From Andrena cerasifolii (Eukaryota > Arthropoda > Insecta > Hymenoptera > Andrenidae): 64,000 nucleotides of DNA. Both the position numbers and the translations under genes were made by a program. The notes under the pieces are model-generated. The model worked only from the letters and a program-made list of their open reading frames with translations, did no database searches and was not told the origin of the DNA. Below are positions 24,578-36,803 of this stretch, piece by piece. Within the stretch, counting starts at the first letter, position 1; each line of letters starts with the position of its first letter. The DNA lies in assembly GCF_050908995.1 (NCBI RefSeq), contig NC_135121.1, forward strand, positions 13,826,001-13,890,000. The letters are read 5' to 3'.

Positions 24578-27111
24578 CTTGACAACAATGATGGCCGTCG
24601 GTCGACGTCCCGACTACCTGCTGCTCTAGCGCTGCTATTACGGTGACCAGCCGGCAGCTATAGTCCCGTGAATGGCCACGACTACACTGTCGTTCCTTCG
24701 ACGTAGCACTCGCGTACGGTTCTACGGCACACTCACTTATTACGCGACTGGTGCAATAACGATGCGATCGCCAGGACGATTCACGCGCGAGTACCGGGCC
24801 GAAACACGTGCTGACGTCACGACGCCGCGAAGCGTCTTTTCGTACTACCACGTACCACGAGGAGCACCAGTTTACAAAGCGACACGAAGGCACCCAGGCT
24901 CATCCAATCGTGCCCCTTCCCCGACCGCACTTTCAGTCACCGACAAGTCCCTTTCACTCGTGCATATACGCTCGATAATTATAATACAGTCCCACTCCCC
25001 ACCCCGACTCCTCTCACATGCGATCCTCTCTGTCTGCCATATCCCCGTGTCAACGATGTTCCTGCTCTCATCCTTTTTTTGCTACCGATAACCTTTCTTC
25101 GTCTCTCTCCGCGCGGCACGCCAACGCGAACCGGTATCCAAGCACTTACGTCGCGTTGGGCCTCATCGTACTCAACCGAGTAAACCTCCCCCCGCCCTCG
25201 TATTGCCGGCTGATTATCTGGGAAACGATTCGTGGCCTGTTTATTTCTTTCTACGCTGAGCAGCGATAGCAGATCAACGAGATTGAGGTTAGGTGCGGCT
25301 CGAACACAGTCGTGCTCCACTGTCTTTTTTTACTCCGGCACGGCGGGTCGAAGGCGAAGGGGGATTCGCTTTAATTCAGAGCGTATTAACCTTTTCATAC
25401 GCTCTTGCCCCCGTTGATCCACGTTGATTAAGTGCGGTCAAGCGGCCCGAACATTTTACGAATTTCGAATTCCACGGTGGCGCGGTAAGCACTGACGCGA
25501 ATCGCGGGAAAGTGACGGTTTGCGCGGCAAACATTGACGCGATTGCGCGTCGGGTGGCTCGATCTATTGCCGAGATCGATTGTTGATTTGGTCAGTAAGC
25601 GTGGTCGATCGATTGCACTGTTTAGTATAACCTCTTCGGGCAGGGTATGTACGTTGCGAAAGTATACACCGCCCGATAATTACGCGATACGATTTGCTCC
25701 GCGAATATCGCGCTCAATTTATTTCACGCGATCGGGAGGAAAGCGTCGTCGGGCTTCTAACTCGATTGCTTCGCTCTCATTCGTTTCGCGCTCACGTACG
25801 TAGCTGCGCGTCACTTGGAAATGCGACGGTGTTGCATCGGTGTTGCGTGCAACACATCGACTGTGAACGTGGACGGAACGCAAACTCCGGCCAGGTTCGT
25901 ACGAAACTTTCTATGACGGCAGCCACGCTGCTGGTAATTGAAAACCGAGAAGAACTTCTCCGAGCGTGCGTCTGGAGCTGTGCATGCCATCGTGGTGGTT
26001 AAAAGTGTTGAAACGCCATTGGCCCACTATCAATCGTCCCTCGCCGACGTTTACTTTTCCGTAACGCGATCTATCTTCGACAAAACCCCGCTCGCAAGCT
26101 TGATCTGTGAGACGTAGACGTTTATCGACACCGCTAGGAGCAAAAAGTGAAATGCAGTGAAAGAAGACCGCGAACATAACCGCTTGCCATTTACAGTGAT
26201 ATCTGGTGGCGTCTCGCTAAGTACATACATACAGAGATCTGCGTCCCCGTTCACGATGCCCTAAGACTCGCGTGTCTCGTTAATCTCCCGCAGCACGAGA
26301 TCCCTGCTGTATTCACACGCATACACCGACTCATTTTTCACCGGATGCATTTACTGTCGGATGCAACGGACGAGAGCACTTGCGTCGAAAAGGCAGCAGC
26401 CTCGTTCGCGAAGCTAAGTGCATGCACAGTTCTAGCTTTCCTTGCTTTCGTACTTTCATACCTTCCCCCCTCCCCCCCACCCCTGCCATGGATGTACTGC
26501 TTTCAGTTGCACGCCCTCTGCGAGGCTTCTCACGTACGAGCAGGCCCGCAGGTACCATTGATTAGCAATAACACATACGGGTAACTTACCGATAGATTAC
26601 GATTTATCGGCGATTACGGGCAGCAGGTACATTCGCGCGTGTCACGATATCGATAATTATCGGCGCCCGTCGACGAAGCAGGCTAGCGATGTTCATTGAT
26701 ATTCGTTGATAACGTTATCAGTAACTCTAGCAGCGGTGCTTCGAGTTCATTCACGCACGTCTGATACATTTACGAGCTGTTTATTTTTGGCCGGAGTTCA
26801 TACGCGAGGCACGTGCAGCCCGCGAATCGTTATTGGCACACTGTCCTTGCTGGAATCGGTATTATGTACGCGTGCCATCAAGTGGACGGCTGGAGGGGGA
26901 TGGGCGCGGAGGTAGAGACAGCGGCTGGGAAAAGGAATATAGGGAAAGAGGGAATGCGGGTGTCGTGTAGTCTCGCGTGGCCTGGCAAATCCATTTCGCG
27001 CTCCTTCCTTCCCGCGAGCAAACGGAACGAGCGATGGCTACGACACGGCGCTTCTTTTATTCTCCTAAATTACAAAATCTATTCTCTGGGGCAAGCTGGC
27101 TATTCTAATAG

Positions 27112-27372
27112 CAAGGGCGGATCCAGAGGGGGCGATAGGGGCGATGCCCCACCCCCCCAAGAGTAATAAAATAGAAAAATATTATGACACTGTGTACTAT
27201 TCGGTATAAATAATTAATGTGAATTTAATTATTCAGGTTATAGTATCAGATAGAGATATTAAAATATAAATTACAAGCAAGTTTCAAATCTTGTGAAAGA
27301 AGGTTAAAAAATGTACTTAGCTACTTTTACATATTTCGCCTCCTCCAAGAAAGGTTCCTGAATCCACCACTG
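27112..27372. mobile_element. hAT MITE (GGGCGGATCCAG family), copy 1
   Basis: A 261-bp AT-rich element with ends CAAGGGCGGATCCAG and the complement of CAGTGGTGGATTCAG, flanked by a perfect 8-bp duplication TCTAATAG (27104-27111 and 27373-27380). A close relative is at 36804-37072. Confidence 0.85.
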
Positions 27373-28051
27373 TCTAATAGTGCCCATGATCCCGTACGTT
27401 TTCCCTTTTCGTTTCCACTTTGCACCTTACGCTCGACCACCAACGTCATCCGCATGGAATAATGCCAAGGACAAGCGTTGACAAATTTCTAAACGATTCA
27501 CGCAACCTGTATAGCAGCTTTTATAGAACGATGCACCTATGGCTGAGCTGTGCATCCTTGGTCAATCAGTCACGCGTAATTTGCTTAAATTGATCAATAT
27601 CCGTAAAGGACAATCCTATCTCTCGGCAAATGCTAGCGAAGTCTTTCGGAACGTTTCATTCAATTTCCTATATGCGGTAATTCTTGAACAGTGATCGATG
27701 ATCCTCGCAGTTTGTGGATGGGATGTTGAATAGTCGTTGTTTAGTTAACGTTATCATTCAGATAGCCCTGCGATTGTTCGCGTCACGAGTGGGCTCGAAG
27801 GTGTCGCTAGATATCTTTCAGAGTCATGCGACCGGATCGATCGTTGTGCAGAGATGTGGGTCAGACACACGCCCGAACCCCCTGGATTTTCATCTCCACC
27901 CTCCCTCCACCATACTTACGTATGTAACGCGTATCTTTAACGCAACAATTTCAACGTTGTTTTAACTCCATCCACCAAAACTCACTAATTACACGCTCAA
28001 ATGAGTTTCAGTGATCTACTCAATGATCTCAAATTGAGTGAATGTGGTTCG

Positions 28052-28975
28052 AAGATTTTAATTGTTAAAGAAAAGTAGCTTTATTTCTATTGGGTATACT
28101 GTATTTCTTGTTAATGTCTTACAATGCTTTTTAATTTGTCATTTAATCGTGAGCAGTATAATTACTATTACTTTAAATTTCCTGTGTTTTTTGTTTTTTT
28201 AATGATTTTATTCAGCTTCGATCCTCTGTTCGTATGTTTGTATGTATGGTTGAAATCTGGCAACTCAAATTTAACCCACTTCCAACTATCCAATTGTCAA
28301 TACAATATTTAAAAAAAAAAAATAACCCCGAGCGGGTGAAAAAATTACCCAGTCATCAATAAATATAACCCATAACCACAAATGCAAACGACTTGAAATC
28401 AGTCTATAACCACAAATCAATTCAATCGACACGAAATCAGCATATAACCACAAATCAAAACTTAGACACAAAAACATAAAAAATAAAAAAAATATATAAA
28501 AAAAAATATGTTAAACGATTTTATTTAAAATGCACTAAAAACTAAAAAACAATCCATTTCTTGTATCCAATTTCGATGGGGTTTTTCACTTTAAATAAAA
28601 TCGTGGAGCAGGATATCTCACAACAAATTCATTTCGACGCTTGGTTCTGTATCAAATTGATTCATATTCTGTTATTAAATATCCTGCTTCACGATTTTAT
28701 TTAAAGTGAAAAACCCCATCGAAATTGGGTATAAGAAATGGATTGTTTTTTAATCTTTAGTGCATTTTAAATAAAATCGTTTAACATAATTTTTTTTTAA
28801 GCTTAAAATGGCACTATGGCTTGGTAGTTTTAATAATTGTATAATGTAAGAGTTGCTCTATGGGTTAGTAATTTTTTTAAAAAAGTGAAGATCACAAAAT
28901 TATGAGGTCCTCACTGTGTTTAACTAATTCCTTGTCATTTTGAGGGTCGGTAAGACTCTGCATAACTTGTTCCCA
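28052..28975. repeat. Dispersed repeat B, copy 2, split by a nested insertion
   Basis: The 5' part (28052-28193) and 3' part (28795-28975) each match copy 1 at 10493-10785; in copy 1 they are contiguous. The 600 bp between them is an insertion into a T-run. The two copies have diverged by point changes and small indels. Confidence 0.6.
28194..28794. mobile_element. Nested insertion: dispersed repeat C (inverted) plus a foldback
   Basis: The left part (about 28200-28470) is the reverse complement of 23160-23400 and contains the CATACATACAAAC-type tail and GATCGAAGCTGAATAAAAT motif. The right part is a hairpin with arms at about 28497-28617 and 28679-28790, nearly complementary, around a 60-bp loop. 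It interrupts repeat B. Confidence 0.6.
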
Positions 28976-29191
28976 ATACCTTAATACTAGCTAACGGCTG
29001 GTGGAATGTCACGTAAACTCGAAAAAAGGGAATAAATAAAATACTTAAAAAGCAAGAAATATCGCTAATACGGTTCCTCGACCAGCAGAGCCCTTGCAGC
29101 ACTAATTACCCCGTGGAACTTCGTAATAGACACCTCAGAATTTTCAGGGGGAAACTTGAAGTTTTCTAATCGGAAATCACAAAGGAACAGG

Positions 29192-29197
29192 TTTAAT
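29192..29197 (-). terminator. Possible poly(A) signal ATTAAA for NPC2
   Basis: ATTAAA on the minus strand, about 100 nt after the stop codon; no AATAAA is nearer. Position only, no other support. Confidence 0.35.
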
Positions 29198-29299
29198 AGA
29201 AGACACGAGCTGGTACTTAACAATTAACTTATATTTCAACTTTCACCATCGAGTACAGAGAAAGTATAATCCATTTCGTTGAGCCATAACAGGGTTTCC

Positions 29300-30397
29300 T
29301 TAATCGACAACCTTGGAGGGGATCTTGACGCACGTCTGGGTCTTATCGTTCTGGTCGACCAGCGCCAATTGGATGGTCAGAGAGATTTTCGGGTAGAATT
29401 TCTCGATGGGCATCTGCAGCTTGTAGGTGACGCGTTGACCCTTTTCCAAGGGGCATTCAGCGTTGGTCAGACCCTTGCAAGCGTCTTGCTGGGGGAGTGG
29501 GTACTTCACGTGTGTAGTTCCAAACGTTACATCTACCACTGGTTTCAGGCTCTTCGTGTTCTCGGCTGTAACAAATCATCAAGTAAAGAACCATTCAATT
29601 TTCCCACGGTGACATTTCTATCTTTCGACCTCTCCATTCAAAGTTACTCCCTTCTGTCTTTTCATTCTACGTGCCCAGCTTCCCGATACACTAGTACCCT
29701 AAAGCTATACAGAATGCACCTCTATTCTCATCCTCTTTTCACAGCCACATACTACATTTCCTCCATGCTTCCCCTGGTTTCGTTCTCGCCACACCCTCTG
29801 CTTTACTTACTGACTACGAAGTCAATGTCGGCCTGGACGTTGCTGCCCCTCTTGAAGGAGCACGGGAGGCTGGAGCATCCGGTGATTTGCACGCTCTGGG
29901 CGGCTGGTTGACCGTCGCAGTTCAACACCTGCGTCTGGAAGGAGTTGGCGACGCAGAATGCGGCCAGGACGTAAACTATAATCACAAGCAGACAAATTTC
30001 CCTCGTTATAACCCAATTGTCGAACTCCTTCAAGCTCGAGTCTCAACCAGTTACCTATAGGCTCGTCACTATAGGCAACATCAGGCAAATGGTACTTTAG
30101 TTGTTGGCATTTTTTGAAAATAAAGCTTCAAGTGAAATATTACAAGTTGGGCTACGAATGTCTTCAGCTACGAATCAAAATTCAGATTAAGCTCGTCAGA
30201 GAGCTCGAATAAATGTATCATAAATAAAGGGCGCAATTTGGCGAATTACCTTCGGAAAATAATAATACCGCCGAGGTATAGCTATTGCGAAGGTTTTCGA
30301 AGAAAGTGTAGAAAGAGGGATCGAATGGAATTGTTAAGAAAAGTCAGAGAGCTAAGTGGATATCCGAGTATTGCTTACCGTAGGTGATGAATGCCAT
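29300..30397 (-). CDS. NPC2: NPC2-type ML-domain sterol/lipid-binding secreted protein (149 aa, 3 exons)
   Basis: Coding exons on the minus strand are 30379-30397, 29811-29975 and 29300-29565; phases are consistent and give 149 residues. The start is the ATG at 30395-30397, followed by a hydrophobic signal peptide (about residues 1-18) that is split by intron 1. The mature part has the six cysteines typical of the MD-2-related lipid-recognition fold (26, 40, 45, 91, 99, 140), including the GCSSLPC segment and the DACKGLTNAECPL region. Known for the family: soluble carriers that bind cholesterol or other lipids, in lysosomes or secreted; in insects they are also called ecdysteroid-regulated 16 kDa or epididymal-secretory-like proteins, and some bind semiochemicals in antennae. 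Which paralogue this is cannot be decided here. A possible ATTAAA poly(A) signal lies at 29192-29197, about 100 nt past the stop. The symbol denotes family membership. Confidence 0.9.
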
Positions 30398-31059
30398 TGT
30401 GCTGCTTGTCTCTTGTGTCAAAGAACAACTGTACCTCGGTGAGTCGAAAGTTGGTATTTATTGGCTGGTATTATCTAATCGAGCACGGAACATCAACGGC
30501 TATTGTCGTCGGTAAATATTCAAAAACACTTGAACTCCACACCTGTCTTAAGCAAACTATAAGTCACCCTCGATCCGCTGATAACATCGATCGTAAAATG
30601 TGGACACTTGCACGTTATTGATCAGAAAAATCGTGCTTTCCTTTCCACCACTGATTGCTACATTATTGCAGGTGGTACAAATTAGATTGATAAGAAAGTG
30701 GCAAGTGTTATTAGTCTTCACTAACTTCTTTCTGTAACTAACGTTTTATCTAATCGGTATTTCCCAATACGTGGTCGCTGGACCTTACAAGAAAAAATCG
30801 CCCATCCGGGAATTCAAAAAATTATGAAACTTTGGGGATCTGTAGTGCATATATGGGTATGTATTTCACTTTTTCTTTGCTACCCAAATGCACTCTAACG
30901 GGGGTGAAATTGATCTCTGCAAAATCCGACTACTTTCCGGTATTGTGTTGTAATTCGCGAGCCGTAAGAACTGTAAGTTATCAAATGTGTAGTCCTAATT
31001 AAAAGAAGTGACTTTTGTCTGAAAACATTTTTCCAGTCTCTTACAGTTCGCGAGTTATA

Positions 31060-32977
31060 GGGTAGACCGGGGCGATAGTAACAAGGGGGCGATTGTAACG
31101 CGTAAATATCTCAAAACATATGATAGATATTAACACAAATTTTGGATACCTATGTGACGAAGAATGACATTTCGAATACACACGTCCATATCCTAGCAGT
31201 ATGGATACACAACAGACACGCATAGTGAAGGAAATAACTTTTCGATACCCTAAAGCAACTTTTCCTTACTGATTTAAAATTGCAAGTACGTGTTTCCTCT
31301 GTTTTTTTAATATTTAATCTGGCCATTTTTAAAGTAATACTGATCGTTACTTATCACTTTTAAGTGGCTCGTGAATAAAAATTTATAATTTAAGTTCAAA
31401 AACCTGGTCGAGAGCGATTGTAACATCGGCAGTCGGGGTCGGTTGTACCGGGACAGAATCGAATAGTGGCAAAGAAGATTAATAATATTGTTTTGTTTGC
31501 ATGGAATCCTATAGCGCAGCACAAGCAAACCAAATAAAAAATTAGTGCAATGTACTATTACCCGGCCGAAAGAAGATCCCCAAGAGGCGGGCTCGGGCGA
31601 TACAGTCCGTCGCTATGACGATTGGTCGAATCATCTATTTGGGCACACTTTTAATGACGCGGCACACGTATTTTGGTTATTGGCTGAAGTAGGCACATAC
31701 ATTGTCGCACCGCGCGACAAAGAGAGCGAACAAAACCCATCGAGATCGAGTGGAATAGAGCGATCTGACCGACAAGCGTCAAAGCAATAGCGTAGGCATC
31801 TCAGACGGTTAACCATTAATATATAATAACATAAAAATTTCCTTATTTTTCAAACAATCTGTGCGACATTGCGTTTGGGTTTATTTTAATCAGAAAAATC
31901 TAACCAAACCAATGATAATACTTTCCTGAATATATTGTGAAAAATAAGGAAATTTTTATGTTATTATATATTAATGGTTAACCGTCTGAGATGCCTACGC
32001 TATTGCTTTGGCGCTCGTCGGTCAGATCGCTCTATTCCACCCGATCTCGATGTGTTTTGTTCGCTCTCTTCGTCGCGCGGTGCGACAATGTATGTGCCTA
32101 CTTCAGCCAATAACCAAAATACGTGTGCCGCGTCTTTAAAAATGTGCCCAAATAGGTGATTCGATCAATCGTCATAGCGACGGACTGTAATGCTCGAGCC
32201 CGCCTCTTGGGGATCTTCTTTCGGCCGGGTAATAGTACTGAATGTAAGGATTGATCACATGAAGAATGCACCAGCCAAAACGTTTTCTATTTCTACCATA
32301 ATGGCGACACCGCATAATTGGTTACAAAGTTTACTTTCTTTCATTTATTATTATAATTCACAGAATGCTAAGAGCGAACGATCAAAATAGCTGGTAATCC
32401 GTTAACGCGACAAAACTAAATTTAATAGTATAGTATACACTTTTACTTCCACCCCTCACTTTTCACTTTTATTTTATTTTCTATGGATTTCTATTTTCAT
32501 TTTCATTTTCATTCTTATCTTCATTTCCATTTTCATTTCTCATTACTCATTCTTCACCCCTATTTTTTCATTTTTCCCTCCATTGTTAAGTATAATTTGA
32601 TATAGTATGCATATATGTAGATTTATTTTTATTCAACGCGCAAAATGTTACGTATCCTTGCTATATAATGGGTTCTAACCCGTTTATGATTAATAAATAA
32701 ATAAATAATTAAAATCAATAAATATTTTAATTTTGTAAAGTTAAAGTTCTGCTACTATCGACTTCATGCTCCGTCCCTGACCCCGGATTAGTTGTAACAC
32801 TTTCTCCGCTTCTCATTTTTTATTAATAACCGAAATATTACTTGGCATACAGCGAAACTGTTGTGGCTCAAATAATGTCAGATAAGTAACATTTCTGTAA
32901 AAAAAACTGTTGTTGTAACTGTAATAGTTTTTGCGTAAGCGTATTCCAAAGTCAAAGTGTTACTACCGCCTCCACCC
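31060..32977. mobile_element. TA-flanked element nested in the 30.8-33.1 kb foldback
   Basis: Termini GGGTAGACCGGGGCGATAGT (left) and the complement of GGGTGGAGGCGGTAGTAACA (right) are inverted and flanked by TA (31058-31059 and 32978-32979). GATTGTAAC/GTTGTAAC motifs recur inside. It hosts the 300-bp-arm hairpin (31552-32238), a TTTTCA microsatellite (about 32480-32575) and a retroposon-like AATA tail (about 32690-32710). Confidence 0.55.
31552..32238. repeat. Near-perfect 300-bp-arm hairpin element
   Basis: The left arm 31552-31851 and right arm 31939-32238 are reverse complements with only scattered mismatches, around an 87-bp loop. The ends read GTACTATTACCCGGCCGAAAG inward from each side. 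Each arm carries the same 61-codon open frame, which looks incidental. A transcript through it would fold into long double-stranded RNA. No clear target duplication was found. Confidence 0.85.
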
Positions 32978-33257
32978 TAACAGAAAATCGGAAAATAGCC
33001 GGCTATTTCAGGAGTCAATTTCACCCCCTCCGAGTGAATTTGGGCAACAAAAAGAATTGCGTTATATCCTCTACATATCCCCAAATTTTATTTCTTGACT
33101 TCCCGGCTTGAAAATCTTCCTTTCTTAGATTTGTAAAATTATAGAATGCTTCCAATACATTCAACGTCACAATGAAGGAGGATCGTATTAAAAGGACAAC
33201 ACTCTTCGCTCTTCCTTTTCACGCGAGTCATTCGTTTTATTTAAACTTCAATTATTC

Positions 33258-33263
33258 TTTATT
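33258..33263 (-). terminator. Possible poly(A) signal AATAAA for the SDR gene
   Basis: Canonical AATAAA on the minus strand about 50 nt after the stop at 33312; a second one lies about 20 nt further. Confidence 0.5.
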
Positions 33264-33311
33264 AACAAGCAAGTAAGAATTCGCGATTACAGAGTCATAT
33301 CCTTCAGGGTC

Positions 33312-35294
33312 TCAAGTTCTCGATTCAGAGTCCTGATCCGTCGTCCTTTCCTTTTTATTCGTCGAAGGATCAAAGGTCCCCTTTAGATTATTCGAGGTCG
33401 ACGACCCAGGAGCCTTCCCGTTCAACGATTGAGAGTCATCGACTATCCGGGCCTCGCTAAGGGCATTCCTCGTCCATGGAGGTCCTTGCACGAACTTCTG
33501 CACCAGCAGGTCGCGCAGGCACGTGGGCGTTATGGTGAATAACGCGTGATAAGCGAAGTATCTCCACGACTCGTTCCTAAATCAACGCGTAAAGAACACC
33601 ATTAGTCGATACGAATCAGTGAGTACTGATTACGCGGACCACTTTAGATAGATCGTTAATCTAAGATCGACCAGGTGTTTCGATGCAGGTGTCCAATTAG
33701 GGGGAAAAAATGGAGCGCCGCCAGACGGGGATCTCTATCTCGATCGAAGAGCGCGAGATTGCGCGCGATAGCAATTTCCTGCACGTGCAAGTAGGCTTCA
33801 GTCGGTTCAGGATTTTGGTCGGGGTTACGCCGCTCGAAACAAGTGGATTAGTTAGACCGTAAACTCCAGAGACTTCCCGCCTTCTTCCTGGTACTCCATT
33901 TATCGCACCTCCAATTGCCTCGAGCAGTGGCATTCAATTTCCCGAATTCGATTTGCTCTTCCAGAGACGTACTTGTAAACGGCTGATGGATACTTGTCGA
34001 GGAGAGCACCTTCGAAGACCTCGTAGATGCCGGAGTCCTGCAGCTTCTCGAAATTCGTGCCTTGCGACACGGACGAGAAGTACTGGGAGTACCTGGTGAA
34101 GTAATCACCGTAGAAGGCTCTGGCTTCTTCGGACATCGACTTCCTCATCGACTCGAAGTGCTCCGCCTGTCGAGCTAAGATGTTGCTCTCGCTGACAAAG
34201 GAGCCTGCAGAGGTGAATAATTATTTTATCAATGGGACGCTTAATAGTCCGTTCTGATTAACGAACTTCGTTCTGTCGAATGTAGATTCAGAAACGGCGA
34301 GGTAACTTAGATGAAATCGAAGTTGCAGCGGGTTCCCAAGGCTTGTGAACATCAAAGGCCAACGAGATAATTAGATACCCCATTTTTAGCCGGACACGTC
34401 AGGCTCTACATTATTTTAAACCTTGGAATGCCGCGTTCCCTACCCCTCTACGTTTCCAATTTCCATTCGATCATTATTCTAAGCTTATCGCCCCGACTGA
34501 CTGAAATTCCGAGCCATTGCTTGTCGATTACAGACCAGGGATGAAGCACACGACCCTGACGCCGTACTTCTTCAGTTCCACCCTGATGGCCGTGGCCCAG
34601 GCATTGATCGCAGCCTTCGTCCCGCTGTAAGCCGCCACCCCGGGGATCGGTTGGATGTTACAGTGGCTAGAGATCACGATAATCCTGCTGGAGTGGGCGC
34701 GGATCGTCGGTATCAATTCCCGAGTGATTCTCATAGTCCCGAGGAAGTTCACTTCCACTTGACTCCTCATCTGATCCTCCGCTTGCCATTCGAATTCACC
34801 GAAGATCATCACCGCCGCGTTATTCACCAAGCATCGTAGCGCTGCAAACGGGATCCATCATTTCTATCCGATCGATTAGCCGTGCCAAGCCGCGCGCGAT
34901 CGTCTGATCCCCTTCGCGAAGCGGTCAACAGCGGCGCGACATGGGTAAGAGTAGAGGATAGTAAATGGATTTTATCGCACGCTCCGTGGAGAAAAACCGC
35001 GAAGTAATTTACCTAAATCGTTTTCCCTCAGAAGCGCCTGGACGTAGCTCGTGAAATCTACGACGCTCTCAGTTTTCGTGACGTCCAGGGGATGCACGAA
35101 TATATCCTTCTCCTTCAGCTTCCTAGCGCCGAGGCCGTCGTATTCCAATACACCCGCGATCACAGTCGCCCCAAGCTGCCGGCAATGCAGGGCAAGACTG
35201 TACCCCAAGCCTGAATCGCAGCCAGTTACGACTACGGCATGATTCGAGGCTATCCGGTCCCGAGACTTTGCGCGACAATACAGGTAAGTTCCAC
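33312..35294 (-). CDS. Short-chain dehydrogenase/reductase, shroud / 17-beta-HSD-like (5' exon not included)
   Basis: Four exons on the minus strand join in phase: 35013-35294, 34536-34841, 33973-34204 and 33312-33576, giving about 361 codons to the stop at 33312. Visible SDR motifs: cofactor-binding TGCDSGLG just after VVV, the structural VNNAA (a variant of NNAG), the catalytic serine in VISSHCN, and YSGTK as the YxxxK active site 13 residues later. TGCDSG and the FGEFEW segment place it near the SDR9C/17-beta-hydroxysteroid, hydroxybutyrate-dehydrogenase-like and insect shroud group; shroud acts in the ecdysteroid 'Black Box'. That identity is an inference. After the Rossmann domain comes a basic, aromatic C-terminal region and a 44-residue low-complexity Ser/Thr/Asn tail. 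The first exon here begins in phase 1 with no in-frame ATG, so an upstream exon is required; a candidate is at 37141-37294. An AATAAA signal lies at 33258-33263. Confidence 0.82.
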
Positions 35295-35813
35295 CTGGAA
35301 AGCAAGTATATTTCGAACGTTACTTCATACCCCCTTGCAGTCAAATTACTTAGGGTTCTTTGATTTTGCAGTGCTTCTCGCAATTATTCGAACGGTAGTG
35401 TGCATACACGATTTCCACACGGTTGGTTCCCGGAGTAGTATTAGCCCGGGAATGGTAGTACAAACGTTCCGCCGATTTCACTCGGTTTATCTCCGGATGC
35501 GATTCCCTTGGAAATAGAGAGCCCATTCACGTATGCATTGGATCATTTAGAAGGAACACGTACACCCAACGAAAAAGGTACCTTTCCGTAGATGTCTTGC
35601 AACCGAAGAAAAAGTATAGGGAATTTAGGGGAAAGTGTCGGTCACTTGTATGAGTGGTTAGAAGGCCCCTACAAAGGGGTCACCTTTTGTATCTCCATGG
35701 TGTACGTATGGTTGCCTGGCAAGGTTTCGCGGGACGCTGTGTATGTACCATAAGCGAAAAAGCACTTTTTACTTTACCGATTTCTGCAGTGTGATCGCGA
35801 AATGTGACTCACG

Positions 35814-36368
35814 AGGGGAGGACACCATGTGGTAGACACCGATTTTGATGAGCCTTGGCACGATGGATCTATGTGGAAAATAAGTAAATAGGTGTCCGAG
35901 CGTTTCTGCTTAATAATAAAGATATTTACATGGAAATTATTAAAAATTTCATAGTGACTGTGGGGTTTTAGTGGGTAAAAATCCCACACTACTCTGGCGC
36001 CCACGGGAGACTCCCTTCTGGAGGCGTCGGGGTGCCTTTTGAAGGCTTTCCCCAAGTTAAAAAATTATTTGTAAAAAAAAATATTTCATAAAAAAAAATT
36101 TATAAAGTTTCTTTTAGCGTGGAGACATCTTCAAAAGGCACCCCGACGCCTCCAGAAGGGAATCTCCCGCGGGTGCCAGGGTAGTGTGGGATTTTTACCC
36201 ACTAAAACCCCACGGCCACTATGAAATTTTTAATAATTTACGTGTAAATATCTCTATTATTAAGGCTTATTGGCTGAAACGCTCGGACACCCATTTACTT
36301 ATTTTCGACACAGATCCATCGTGCCAAGGCTCATCAAAATCGGTGTCTACCACATGGTGTCCTCCCCT
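35814..36368. mobile_element. Foldback element with 230-bp arms
   Basis: The left arm (35814-36045) and right arm (36125-36368) are inverted copies starting GGGGAGGACACCATGTGG, with a 75-bp A/T-rich loop. Both arms include AAAATCCCACACTAC and GGCGTCGGGGTGCC. It lies upstream of the recognised SDR exons, probably in an intron. No target duplication was identified. Confidence 0.75.
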
Positions 36369-36803
36369 TGTCAGCTCATTATGCCTGACTAATCCAGATG
36401 AATCTGACCATTTTCACAAAAAAATAAAAAATAAAAATTTTTTATATTCAGAATCTAAATTTCGGGCGACGCCGAGTAGTAAAGCTAGTTGAATATAGTT
36501 CGTAGAGTCAGCGTCGTTTAACAGAAACGCGATAAACCATTACAGTTTCGTGAAGTTGATAATTCAGTTCGTGTGACACGAAATTTTTTCTGTTTCTCCA
36601 AACATTTTCTTACGACTTTTCGCGCAACGGTGCGACACGAATTCCCGTAAGATGTTAGACGTTAGGACATTAACTTTTCTGCTGATCCGGCATTCTGCTA
36701 AAAGTATATAAGCAGATGCAACGCGATAGGATCTCATTTCATTCGAAATTTAAGGACGCATCCCACGTAAGAATTATTTGAAAGCCGGTGAGTGTTTTAC
36801 AGA

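Larger units (their letters stand above)
21500..27103. other. Mostly no gene recognised; one candidate start exon
   Basis: Apart from the repeats at 22925-23400 and the candidate exon at 24548-24577, no coding exon is supported. 24578-26250 is CpG-rich and could include a promoter. 18935-20451 and 27381-28051 also hold no supported gene. Confidence 0.45.
30790..33110. mobile_element. Outer foldback remnant enclosing nested elements
   Basis: 30790-30950 and 32985-33110 are imperfect inverted repeats of each other: TTTGGGGATCTGTAG versus TTTGGGGATATGTAG, then TACCCAAATGCACT versus GCCCAAATTCACT, and GGGGGTGAAATTGA. The element between NPC2 and the SDR gene has been interrupted by a 1.9-kb insertion at 31060-32977. 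Confidence 0.55.

Noticed and set aside
31631..32159. Two 61-codon frames of almost the same peptide in opposite orientation
   Set aside because: They are the two arms of the 300-bp hairpin; the similarity is structural, not evidence of duplicated genes.
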